The notes: generated by a model from the letters alone, not told the origin. A DNA stretch of 8,194 nt from Roseiarcus sp050010035 (GCA_050010035.1 JBEKLU010000183.1:1-8194); one strand, 5' to 3'. Shown: positions 1-7,213, numbered from the stretch's first letter. Made by a program: numbers and translations.

Positions 1-2
1 CA

Positions 3-68
3 ACCGTCGACACCGCAAGGCTCAAAGGCGCGAACCCCTTCGCCGTGATCGTCGGAATCCTGGCTTGA
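3..68 (+). pseudogene. Possible C-terminal tail of an IS66-like transposase (partial at window edge)
   Basis: An open frame enters from the left edge and ends at a TGA at 66-68, giving the 21-residue peptide TVDTARLKGANPFAVIVGILA, split here only by my reading. The TARLKGANP portion resembles the end of IS66 TnpC proteins, where a TAKLNGVxP-type motif precedes a short hydrophobic tail. Normal IS66 proteins continue further, so if the assignment is right this copy is degenerate or truncated. The peptide is too short for certainty, and the other two frames also close within 106 bases. It could equally be the end of an unrelated gene. Confidence 0.28.
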
Positions 69-109
69 ACGCGCTCCGAGCCGCAAGCGTCCGCCTCATC
101 AAATAAGGG

Positions 110-1144
110 GTGGGTAATTGCAAAGTAAGGCATGTTGTGATTGCAGCCGCAGCAGCGGGGCTGGGACGCAATGCAAAGGTCTGCAAGGCTTGCTCCGACA
201 GTTTCCAAAAGGGCAAAACTGCGCTCATGGTGGCCTCCGAGCACGGCGACCACGAATTGGTGCGGGCGCTACTCGACAAGGGAGCCGACGTCAACGCCAA
301 GACGCCCTACGGCTCGTCTGCACTGATGTGCGCCTCCAGCCGAAAAGTGGTGCGAGCGCTGCTCGACAAGGGAGCCGACATCACTACCAGGACCGAAATG
401 GGCGACACTGCACTGACGGAGGCTTCAAGGAGAGGTCTCAGCGAAGTGGTGCAGGTGCTGCTTGAGAACGGAGCCGACGTCAACGCCAAGAACGAGCACG
501 GCTGGACCGCCCTGATCACTGCCGCCCGGCTCGGCCACCTCCAGATAGTACGCGCGCTGCTCGCGATGGGAGCCGACATCAGCGCTAATGATGAGCATGG
601 CGAGACCGCGCTGTCGTGGTCGCCCGGCGGCGACTACGGGGATGCAATCCTCGCCTTATTGTGGCAAGCAAAATTGGCGCGTGAGCGCGGACAGCGCACG
701 CTCAAGTCGCCAACTTTGGCAAGCGCTCCGCAAACCGTTAAAATATTTGAGAAGGCCGCTGATGGAACGTTTACAGAATCTCAAGGAGACAACACTCTAG
801 CCCCGGTTCTATTCGCTCAAGCAGAACATTTGTATAATAAAGTCATGAAAGCTGCCAAGTCCAACACGATTATGCCAGACGATGAGCGGGACGTGGCAGC
901 TTGTATTGGGTTTCTTACAAAATTGATCGAGGTGCACCCCACCCGAAGCTCCGGGGTCCCAAACGGAATGCGAGCTGCAATGTATTTCATTAGCGCTCAG
1001 ATAACTCGAAGCAGAGATCAGCTAGAGAGGGCCAAGTCAGATTATATTGCAGCAATACAAATGGGCGATAGTGATCCTAAGAATCTTGCGAATTGGCATG
1101 AAAGTCTTGATCAGATTGAAACGGTCAGAGGCATGATTCCCTAA
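110..1144 (+). CDS. Ankyrin-repeat protein with TPR-like C-terminal region
   Basis: The 344-residue protein carries a run of ankyrin repeats at about residues 35-67, 68-97, 98-130 and 131-163, with a partial one to about 185. The signatures are GxTALMxA, VVRALLDKGAD and NAK. Repeat 2 is about three residues short in the turn between its helices. Ankyrin repeats act as protein-binding scaffolds, so no enzyme activity is implied. Residues 190-344 lack ankyrin character; around residues 285-325 there is a TPR-like helix pair (AAMYFISAQ followed by AKSDYIAAIQMGD). This half is visibly more AT-rich than the first and uses codons such as ATA, TTA and AAT. GTG 110 is the first possible start, because an in-frame stop lies at 104-106, but it has no spaced Shine-Dalgarno. 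GTG 137 is preceded by TAAGG with a 6-nt spacer and may be the true start. The N-terminal 34 residues match nothing I recognise. Confidence 0.82.
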   Translation: MGNCKVRHVVIAAAAAGLGRNAKVCKACSDSFQKGKTALMVASEHGDHELVRALLDKGADVNAKTPYGSSALMCASSRKVVRALLDKGADITTRTEMGDTALTEASRRGLSEVVQVLLENGADVNAKNEHGWTALITAARLGHLQIVRALLAMGADISANDEHGETALSWSPGGDYGDAILALLWQAKLARERGQRTLKSPTLASAPQTVKIFEKAADGTFTESQGDNTLAPVLFAQAEHLYNKVMKAAKSNTIMPDDERDVAACIGFLTKLIEVHPTRSSGVPNGMRAAMYFISAQITRSRDQLERAKSDYIAAIQMGDSDPKNLANWHESLDQIETVRGMIP

Positions 1145-1310
1145 AGGGTGATCGGAATCTTAATCGCTGTGGGAGAAGTGTACTCCCTGCGTTGCATCAT
1201 CGGGGGCAAGCCGCTTCGTCAAAATTCTTGATCTTTGCTACGTGTCGACCATCCGCGCCGGCTCGATCCGTCCCGCTCAACCCTCGCTAATCAACCCTCC
1301 CAACTCCCTC
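1145..1310. other. Convergent intergenic region, no gene seen
   Basis: The stretch lies between the stop of the ankyrin gene and the minus-strand stop of the membrane protein. A 5-bp hairpin (GGGAG at 1171-1175 with CTCCC at 1183-1187) has no T-run and is a poor terminator candidate. An 8-base direct repeat, CAACCCTC, occurs at 1278-1285 and 1292-1299. Composition changes here from the AT-richer end of the ankyrin gene to strongly GC-rich DNA, so it may mark the edge of the accessory segment. Confidence 0.5.
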
Positions 1311-3425
1311 CTACGGCCCGACCGCCCCGCGCAGCCCCGTCTCGATCCGCTCCCGCGCCGCGCGCCAACGCTCCGCGAGCGCCGCCATGTCGGCGTCGTC
1401 GAGCGGGCTCGCCTGCTCGAAGACGACGGCGCGGACGCCGTTTTCGAGATCGAAGACCTCGCCGGTGCGCCGATAGTGCGCGCCGATGCCTATCCCGAGC
1501 AGCATCTCGCGCGACGGCACGATCACGGTGAGCTGGTAGTCAGGATCGAGATGCGTCTGCACGGGATCGCCGACCAGCAGAATCGCGCAGGTCTTCATCT
1601 CGGGATTGGGCGGCCCCTGGACCGTGTCGACGTCGGACATCTTCACGTAGGGCAGCAGCTTCGCATCGCCGTAGAGCGGCGAGCGGGTCGCGTCGAGCTG
1701 CCAGAGCTCCTGAATCAACTGGCCGCTGAACGTGTAGCTGGAGCCGAGGCCGCAGACGCGATGGTCGGGCCGCGCCTGCGTCTCGACCCAGGCGTGGAGC
1801 CGCTCGAGCTCGGCCAAGTCGGCGCGCGGCGCGTGCGGCAGGCCGCCGATCGGCGCGAAGCCCTTCGGCGCGACCCAGCCGACGACCGGCGTCAGCGTCG
1901 TCGCCGCCAGGACGCCGAGCGCCGCGATTCCCGCGAGTGGCGCGCGCACATAGAGCAGCAGGATCGGCGCGGCGATCAGCGCGCTCAGCGCCGGAGCGAC
2001 GAGATAGAGGTGGTGGACGTAGGGCGTCTGCACGCGCAGGAACAGCGCCGCCGCGACGACCGCCGCGCCTAAGGTCAGGCGCAGCAACCGGCGGTCGGCC
2101 GACCGCGCGTAGAGAACGAACGCGCCCGCCAGGGCGAGGCCGAGGACCGCCGCGCCGAGCCAGTCGAGGCTCTCGGCGAGGAAGACGGCGTTCGGCTTGC
2201 GATAGGCGGCGTAGATCGCAGCGTAGTCGTGCGCGGCCGGGTTGGGCAGCCAGTCGACGATGACCGGGCTCATCAGCGCGAGCAGCGTCAGGGCGCCGAG
2301 GGCGGCCGCCATGACGGCGGCGCGCCAGCGGATCGCGCCGGCGCGCCGCAGCGCGAGAACGGCGATTTCCAGCGCCAGCATCGCCGCGACGCCGACCGCC
2401 GCGAAGGCGTACCAGCGGCGGAACAGAAACATCGCGAAGAAGCAAAGCGCCAGCGCCAGCGCGACGCGGCGCGTCAGGCGGCCGACGCGCGCATCGTGGC
2501 CGCGCTTCAAGGCGAGGAGGCGGCTCAGGCGCTCGGCGAGGCGCAGCGCGGCGACGTAGAGGACGAGCCCGCCGATGTCGGGCATGCCGCGCGCGGCGAC
2601 GGCGACGCCGGTCGGGTACGCGGCGAAGGCGGCGGCCGCCGCCACGGCGAGCAGCGCCGCAGGCGCGGCGCTCGCGCGGGCGAGGCCGGCGCGGCGGGCG
2701 AGATCGCGCGCGAGAATTGCGAGCGCGGCCATCGCCGGCGCCGCGTAGAAAACGACGATTCCCCCCTCGTAGACGAGGCGCGACAAGGGCGCGCTCAAGG
2801 CCATGACCGCGCCGGGCGCCAGCGCCGGCGCCCAGGAATAGTCGTCCTTCATCGAGGCGACGAGCGCCGCGAGCAATTCGGCCCACCGGCCCTCGTCGAA
2901 GAGCGCGGCGACGGCGATCGAGACCTGCCGATAATAGATGAAGTCGGCGATCATCAGGTCGCGCGAGGCGACGACGTAAACGACGCAATAGAGCCCGAGC
3001 GCCGCGATCAGAGCCACGCCGAGCCACAGAACGGCGCGCCAGGGAAATCGCGCCCGCGGGCCCGCGGCCTTCGCCAAGGCGTAGGCCGAGCCGGCGGCGA
3101 GGGCGAGCGCGCCGGCGCCGAAGGCGGCTTCCAGCCGGCCGGGATCGACGGGCAGGATCGCGGCGGCGAGAACGGCGAGCGCGCCGAGGCCGAAGGCGCC
3201 GGCGTATCGCGCCAGCGCCGCGTCTTCGAGCGTCGCGGCGAGCCCACAGGCCGAGCCGAGGCCGGCGAGGCCGAGCGCGGCGGGCGCGATGGGGTTGAGC
3301 GAGGGCGCGACGCGCCGCGCCAGAAGCTCGATCGCCAGGCCGAGCGCGACGCCGGCCGCCCACGTCAGCGCGCGAAGCGAGGCGCGCAGCGGCGCGCGAA
3401 ACGCGGCGGAAGCGAAAGCGGACAT
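1311..3425 (-). CDS. Large polytopic membrane protein, GT-C glycosyltransferase-like
   Basis: The 704-residue protein begins at an ATG (CAT at 3423-3425) and ends at TAG. Residues 1-520 hold roughly 13-16 hydrophobic segments rich in Ala/Leu, for example about 21-36, 76-92, 132-152, 222-240, 320-336, 338-358, 368-390, 420-440 and 472-515. They are separated by short charged loops. A soluble C-terminal domain spans about residues 530-704. The multi-span core followed by a soluble tail, with acidic and aromatic loop residues (SRDLMIADFIYYR at 154-166; RGMPDI at 279-284; FRRWYAF at 335-341), resembles GT-C enzymes of the ArnT/PMT type. These transfer sugars from polyprenyl-phosphate donors at the outer face of the inner membrane. 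I cannot place the catalytic acid pair with confidence, so the glycosyltransferase role is inference. The ribosome site is weak. The gene lies downstream of the hydrolase on the same strand with an 80-bp gap, so cotranscription is possible. Confidence 0.8.
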   Translation of the reverse strand: MSAFASAAFRAPLRASLRALTWAAGVALGLAIELLARRVAPSLNPIAPAALGLAGLGSACGLAATLEDAALARYAGAFGLGALAVLAAAILPVDPGRLEAAFGAGALALAAGSAYALAKAAGPRARFPWRAVLWLGVALIAALGLYCVVYVVASRDLMIADFIYYRQVSIAVAALFDEGRWAELLAALVASMKDDYSWAPALAPGAVMALSAPLSRLVYEGGIVVFYAAPAMAALAILARDLARRAGLARASAAPAALLAVAAAAAFAAYPTGVAVAARGMPDIGGLVLYVAALRLAERLSRLLALKRGHDARVGRLTRRVALALALCFFAMFLFRRWYAFAAVGVAAMLALEIAVLALRRAGAIRWRAAVMAAALGALTLLALMSPVIVDWLPNPAAHDYAAIYAAYRKPNAVFLAESLDWLGAAVLGLALAGAFVLYARSADRRLLRLTLGAAVVAAALFLRVQTPYVHHLYLVAPALSALIAAPILLLYVRAPLAGIAALGVLAATTLTPVVGWVAPKGFAPIGGLPHAPRADLAELERLHAWVETQARPDHRVCGLGSSYTFSGQLIQELWQLDATRSPLYGDAKLLPYVKMSDVDTVQGPPNPEMKTCAILLVGDPVQTHLDPDYQLTVIVPSREMLLGIGIGAHYRRTGEVFDLENGVRAVVFEQASPLDDADMAALAERWRAARERIETGLRGAVGP

Positions 3426-3505
3426 GCCCGCCAGCTTGCGCGAAGATGGTTAAGGTTTCCCGAGCGGCGCGCCCGCATTTTTCATCCGGCCCGCCCGCGT
3501 CGCCG

Positions 3506-4081
3506 TCACTTGCCCGCCAGCGCGGCGAGGATTTCCGCGGTGGAGCGGATGCGCGCGATGCGCGGCAGGATCGCCTCGATCGAGAACTTGTGCATCGCCT
3601 CGGCCATGCTGCTGACCGCGTCCTCGGCGACGACGACGCTGTAGCCGTGCTGCCAAGCCTCGCGCGCTGTCGATTCGACGCCGAAATTCGTGGCGACGCC
3701 GGTCAGGACGATCGTGTCGACGCCGCGGCGGCGCAGCTGGAGGTCGAGCTCGGTGCCGTGAAAGGCGCCCCATTGGCGCTTGACGATGACGAAATTGGCG
3801 GCAAGGCCCGCGATCTCGGGCACGAGATCGGACCAGTCGGGGGGAAGCGGCGCGGGTGGGTTGGGTGTCTCGACCTCCTGGCGCAGCCGATCGCCGCCGT
3901 CGGGCGAGAAGGCGACGTGGACCGGCGCCACGACCCCGCCGGCTCGGCTCAAGGCCGTCCCGAGGCGCACGGAATTCTCGATGACCTCGGCGGCGCCGTG
4001 GGGCGCGAGCGGCCTGGCGAGAATGCCCTTCTGCAAGTCGATCAGCACCAGGGCGGTCGATTTCGGGTTCAGGCTGAACAT
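3506..4081 (-). CDS. Isochorismatase-family (cysteine hydrolase) protein, YecD-like
   Basis: The 191-residue protein has the family's alpha/beta fold signature: VLIDLQKG with Asp15, then VIVKRQWGAF with Lys101, then LTGVATNFGVESTAREAW. Family members normally use an Asp-Lys-Cys triad. Here the cysteine position is Gly134 (codon GGC), as I recall for E. coli YecD, whose GVESTAR and PRIARVRS stretches this protein also shares. It may therefore act on a substrate needing no thiol nucleophile, as in isochorismate vinyl-ether hydrolysis, or be catalytically altered. The start at 4081 is chosen over an in-frame ATG at 4141 because AGGAAGGAA precedes it with a 9-nt spacer, and because homology begins a few residues later at LVLIDLQ. 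The length is normal for a single-domain member. It is transcribed divergently from the decarboxylase gene, so the two may share control elements. The substrate is unknown. Confidence 0.9.
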   Translation of the reverse strand: MFSLNPKSTALVLIDLQKGILARPLAPHGAAEVIENSVRLGTALSRAGGVVAPVHVAFSPDGGDRLRQEVETPNPPAPLPPDWSDLVPEIAGLAANFVIVKRQWGAFHGTELDLQLRRRGVDTIVLTGVATNFGVESTAREAWQHGYSVVVAEDAVSSMAEAMHKFSIEAILPRIARIRSTAEILAALAGK

Positions 4082-4090
4082 GGTCGGGAC

Positions 4091-4099
4091 TTCCTTCCT
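4091..4099 (-). promoter_or_regulatory. Strong ribosome binding site deciding the hydrolase start
   Basis: On the minus strand the sequence reads AGGAAGGAA, ending 9 nt before the ATG at 4081. This near-ideal Shine-Dalgarno is the main reason to reject the longer reading from 4141. Confidence 0.7.
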
Positions 4100-4148
4100 G
4101 TTGACGGCGGACGGCGGCGCCGTTATCGCCAGGGCGCGCATCCCCGTT

Positions 4149-4166
4149 TCGTCATGGTTCTGTCAT
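4149..4166 (+). promoter_or_regulatory. Pho-box-like direct repeat upstream of the decarboxylase
   Basis: The sequence reads TCGTCAT GGTT CTGTCAT: two 7-mers separated by 4 nt, an 11-bp period. The PhoB consensus is CTGTCAT, four mostly A/T bases, CTGTCAT. The second half is perfect; the first differs at its first two bases, and the spacer is less AT-rich than usual. The repeat points toward the plus-strand decarboxylase, 82 bp before its ATG, a workable position for activation. No convincing -10 box follows (CATAGC at 4178-4183 is the nearest). A chance match is possible. Confidence 0.4.
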
Positions 4167-4173
4167 CGCGACG

Positions 4174-4189
4174 TTGTCATAGCTGACGA
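4174..4189. promoter_or_regulatory. Operator-like inverted repeat in the divergent promoter region
   Basis: TTGTCA and TGACGA flank the 4-nt centre TAGC, a dyad with five of six positions symmetric. It lies directly after the Pho-box-like repeat and contains a third GTCAT. Arms of the TTGTCA type are common in operators of GntR-family and similar dimeric repressors, but no regulator gene is in the window, so the binding protein is unknown. It could affect the decarboxylase, the hydrolase, or both. Confidence 0.3.
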
Positions 4190-4247
4190 GGCGGCGCGCC
4201 GACGCGAGCGCGCGCACTATGCGTCGAACCGCCGGGGCGTCTCAACG

Positions 4248-6605
4248 ATGAACTTCTTCCAACGTTTCACGTTTCTGTTTTCCGCGCCGATGTTCGACGC
4301 CGACGACCTCGAGGGCCTGCGCGTCAATCAGATCATTTCCGCGATCGAACGCATGGGCTTCCAGGTCATCAAGGCGCGACGCCTCGAGGACGCCGAGATC
4401 GCCGTGCAGACCGACGCCGCGATCGGCTGCATGGTCGTCGACTGGGGCAAGAAGGGCCTCGAGGGCAAGGCCGCCTCGCTGATCAACCTGATGCGCAAGC
4501 GCGGCCTCGAAATGCCGATCATGATCCTCGTCAGGCGCAAGCGCTTCGAGGACATCCCGGTCGAAGTGCTCGATTTCATCGACGGCTACGTCTTCCTCGC
4601 CGAGGAGACGCCGGAATTCATCGCCAAGAATCTCGTCTCGCGCCTGAAGCAATACGCCGAGACGCTGAAGACGCCGTTCTTCGGCGCGCTCGTCGACTAT
4701 GCCGAGGAGGGCAACCAGCTGTGGACCTGCCCCGGCCACAACGGCGGCATCTTCTACTCCCGCAGCCCGATCGGCCGCATTTTCGTCGAGCACCTGGGCG
4801 AAGCGATCTTCCGCGACGACCTCGACAATTCGATCCTCGAACTCGGCGATCTCCTGACCCACGAAGGGCCGGCCCTGCAGGCGCAGAAGGAGGCGGCGGC
4901 GATCTTCGGCGCGGAGAAGACCTACTTCGTCCTCAACGGCACCTCCACCTCGAACAAGGTCGTGCTGACCAATCTGGTCGCCGAGGACGACCTCGTGCTG
5001 TTCGACCGCAACAACCACAAGGCGGCCCATCACGGGGCGCTGCTGCTGGGCGGCGGCGTGCCGATCTTCCTGCCCGCCGAGCGCAACGCCTTCGGGCTGA
5101 TCGGCCCGATCTGCGCCGACGCCTTCGACGAAACCGCGATCCGCGAGCGCATCCGCGTCAATCCGCTGGTCAAGGATCCCGAGGCCTGGAAGCGCGAGCG
5201 GCCGTTCCGCGTCGCGGTGATCGAGCAATGCACCTACGACGGCACGATCTACGACGCCGAGCGCATCGTTCAGCGCATCGGCCACTTGTGCGACTACATC
5301 CTGTTCGACGAGGCCTGGGCCGGCTTCATGAAGTTTCATCCGCTCTACGAGCGGCGCTTCGCCATGGGGCTGAAGAACCTCGGCGCCGCCTCGCCGGGCG
5401 TGGTCGCGACGCAGTCGGCGCACAAGCAGCTCGCCAGTTTTTCGCAAGCCTCGCAAATCCACATGCGCGACCGCCACATCAAGGGCCAGCGCCGGCGCGT
5501 CGAACACCGGCGCTTCAACGAAGGCTTCATGCAGCACGCCTCGACCTCGCCGTTCTATCCGATATTCGCCTCGCTCGACGTCGGCGCGCAGATGATGAAG
5601 GGCCGCTCCGGCGAAGTGCTGTGGGACGACACCATCCGGCTCGGCATCGAAGTGCGCAAGAAGCTGCGCGCGGTCCGACGCGAATTCGAGGAGAAGGAGA
5701 AGGACCCGGCGCGCCGCTGGTTCTTCGACCCGTTCGTCCCCGACCGCGTTTCCATCCCCGACGTCGCCAGCGGAAGCGGCGCGCACGTCGTGCCGTGGGA
5801 AAGCGTTTCGACCGACCAGCTCGCGCGCGATCCGCGATTTTGGGCTTTGGCGCCGGGCGAAGCCTGGCACGGTTTCAGTCGGCTCGAAGCCGGCTTCGCC
5901 ATCACCGATCCGGCCAAGCTCACCCTGCTGACGCCGGGCTTCGACCGCAAAACCGGCGCCTACGAGGCGCACGGCATTCCCGCGCCGGTGGTGGCGCAGT
6001 ACTTGCGCGAGAACCGGGTGGTGCCGGAAAAGAACGATCTCAATTCGCTGCTGTTCCTGCTCACCCCCGGCGTCGAGTCGAGCAAGGCCGGCACCCTCGT
6101 CTCGGCGCTGGTCGCCTTCAAGCGCCTGCACGACGACAACGTCCCGCTGGAGGACGCGATGCCGGAATTCGTCGCGCGCCGCCCGGCGCGCTATCGCGGC
6201 AGGCGCCTGCGCGACCTCTGCGCCGACATGCACGCCTTCTTCCGCGAGGCCGGCGTCAGCGCCCTGCAGAAGGCGCAGTTCGAAGCCGAGCACCTGCCGG
6301 ACATGGTGATGACGCCGCGCGAGGCCTCGCGCCATCTGGTGCGCAACAACGTCGACTACCTCTCCCTCGACGCGCTCGAAGGACGGGTCGCCACGACCCT
6401 GTTCGTCGTCTATCCCCCCGGCATCGCGACGGTCGTCCCCGGCGAGCGGCTGTGCGCGCGCGCCCGGCCGATGATCGACTACCTCAAGACGTTCGAGCGC
6501 AGCGCCAACGTCTTCCCCGGGTTCGAAGCCGAGATACAAGGTCTCTACCGCGAAATCGACGCCTCGGGCGTGATTCGCTTCTTCACCTACGTCGTGCGCG
6601 AATGA
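4248..6605 (+). CDS. Orn/Lys/Arg decarboxylase, AdiA-like, PLP-dependent
   Basis: This 785-residue protein belongs to the fold-type I basic amino acid decarboxylases that convert arginine, lysine or ornithine to agmatine, cadaverine or putrescine with release of CO2, consuming a proton in the cytoplasm. Residues about 10-130 form the response-regulator-like N-terminal wing domain. The PLP core shows GTSTSN at 231-236 (phosphate binding), His257 in NNHKAAHH (ring stacking), Asp354 in LFDEAW (pyridine nitrogen), and SAHK with Lys393 as the Schiff-base lysine. The AdiA-like stretches HASTSPFYP, ENRVVPEK, DLNSLLFLLTPG and VVPGE follow in order, so the protein is complete and likely active. Resemblance is closest to E. 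coli AdiA (arginine), whose lysine is 386, but substrate cannot be set by eye. A charged insertion at about 474-490 is extra relative to AdiA. The ATG at 4248 is chosen because homology-like sequence starts soon after. No antiporter gene is adjacent. A GNAT gene follows after 29 nt. Confidence 0.93.
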   Translation: MNFFQRFTFLFSAPMFDADDLEGLRVNQIISAIERMGFQVIKARRLEDAEIAVQTDAAIGCMVVDWGKKGLEGKAASLINLMRKRGLEMPIMILVRRKRFEDIPVEVLDFIDGYVFLAEETPEFIAKNLVSRLKQYAETLKTPFFGALVDYAEEGNQLWTCPGHNGGIFYSRSPIGRIFVEHLGEAIFRDDLDNSILELGDLLTHEGPALQAQKEAAAIFGAEKTYFVLNGTSTSNKVVLTNLVAEDDLVLFDRNNHKAAHHGALLLGGGVPIFLPAERNAFGLIGPICADAFDETAIRERIRVNPLVKDPEAWKRERPFRVAVIEQCTYDGTIYDAERIVQRIGHLCDYILFDEAWAGFMKFHPLYERRFAMGLKNLGAASPGVVATQSAHKQLASFSQASQIHMRDRHIKGQRRRVEHRRFNEGFMQHASTSPFYPIFASLDVGAQMMKGRSGEVLWDDTIRLGIEVRKKLRAVRREFEEKEKDPARRWFFDPFVPDRVSIPDVASGSGAHVVPWESVSTDQLARDPRFWALAPGEAWHGFSRLEAGFAITDPAKLTLLTPGFDRKTGAYEAHGIPAPVVAQYLRENRVVPEKNDLNSLLFLLTPGVESSKAGTLVSALVAFKRLHDDNVPLEDAMPEFVARRPARYRGRRLRDLCADMHAFFREAGVSALQKAQFEAEHLPDMVMTPREASRHLVRNNVDYLSLDALEGRVATTLFVVYPPGIATVVPGERLCARARPMIDYLKTFERSANVFPGFEAEIQGLYREIDASGVIRFFTYVVRE

Positions 6606-6634
6606 GGCGCGCTTAATTCCGGGCGGGGCCGCCG

Positions 6635-7213
6635 ATGACGCTGCAGGACGTCGACAAGGGCTTCAACGCAGAGACGGCGGGGCGCGCCGTCGTGCGCGCG
6701 TCGCGCGAGGCGGACGTGCCGGCGATGCTGGCGATCTACCTCCATCACATCCGCAACGGCGTCGACCCGAGCTTCGCCGGCGACGTCGAGACGCCCGACG
6801 CCGACGACCTCAGGCGGCGGCGCAAGACCATGCACCGCGGGCGGCTGCCGCACCTCGTCGCCGAACGGGCGGGCGTCGTCGTCGGCTACGCCTACGCCGT
6901 GCCGTTCCGCAAGCGGCCCGCCTACCGCTATGCGGTCAAGCATTCGATCTACGTGCACCACGAGCACCTGGGCCGCGGCGTCGGCCGCCTGCTGCTGCCG
7001 GCGCTGATCGACGCCTGCGCCGCCGCGGGCTACCGCCAGATGATCGGCTACATCGACGCGGCCAACCAGGCCTCGCTGCGCCTCCACGAATCCCTCGGCT
7101 TCCGCGAGGTCGGCCGCCTGCCGTCGATCGGCTACAAATTCGGCCACTGGACCGATTCGGTGATGGTGCAGCGCTCGCTGGGGCTCGGGGCGACGGCGCC
7201 GCCGGAGGGGTGA
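6635..7213 (+). CDS. GNAT N-acetyltransferase, phosphinothricin acetyltransferase-like
   Basis: The 192-residue protein is a single GNAT domain (about 19-183), which transfers an acetyl group from acetyl-CoA to an amine. The pyrophosphate-binding loop is HLGRGVGRLLL (111-121), matching the (Q/R)xxGx(G/A) motif. NQASLRLHESLGF (144-156) and GYKFGHWTDSVMVQ (166-179) are characteristic of the phosphinothricin/methionine sulfoximine acetyltransferase subgroup, as is the early IYLHHI. Members detoxify glutamine synthetase inhibitors or acetylate other small amines, and many have no proven substrate. The start at 6635 follows a G-rich but weak ribosome site. Eighteen residues precede the domain, so a later start is possible. 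The 29-nt gap after the decarboxylase suggests cotranscription, which makes the amine product or a relative a possible substrate; this is inference only. Confidence 0.9.
   Translation: MTLQDVDKGFNAETAGRAVVRASREADVPAMLAIYLHHIRNGVDPSFAGDVETPDADDLRRRRKTMHRGRLPHLVAERAGVVVGYAYAVPFRKRPAYRYAVKHSIYVHHEHLGRGVGRLLLPALIDACAAAGYRQMIGYIDAANQASLRLHESLGFREVGRLPSIGYKFGHWTDSVMVQRSLGLGATAPPEG

Noticed and set aside
1171..1187. Hairpin GGGAG/CTCCC after the ankyrin gene as a terminator
   Set aside because: Only 5 bp with a 7-nt loop and no following T-run.
1242..3644. Long plus-strand frames (1242-2072 and 2229-3644) opposite the membrane protein
   Set aside because: Arg/Ala/Gly-rich low-complexity translations with no recognisable motif; they mirror the membrane protein and run into the hydrolase gene.
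4111..4123. Hairpin ACGGC/GCCGT upstream of the hydrolase as a regulatory leader
   Set aside because: Five pairs with a 3-nt loop in GGC-rich sequence is expected by chance, and no attenuator or leader peptide accompanies it.
4082..4141. N-terminal extension of the hydrolase to an ATG at 4141
   Set aside because: The ATG at 4081 has a strong Shine-Dalgarno, the family fold starts just after it, and the extra 20 residues lack character.
3780..4247. N-terminal extension of the decarboxylase frame back to 3780
   Set aside because: It overlaps the hydrolase gene on the other strand, and decarboxylase-like sequence begins only after the ATG at 4248.
4242..6539. 765-residue open frame antisense to the decarboxylase
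   Set aside because: It runs opposite a clearly identified enzyme, and its His/Val/Asp/Arg/Ala-rich composition is the usual mirror of a GC-rich gene. No domain or ribosome site supports it.
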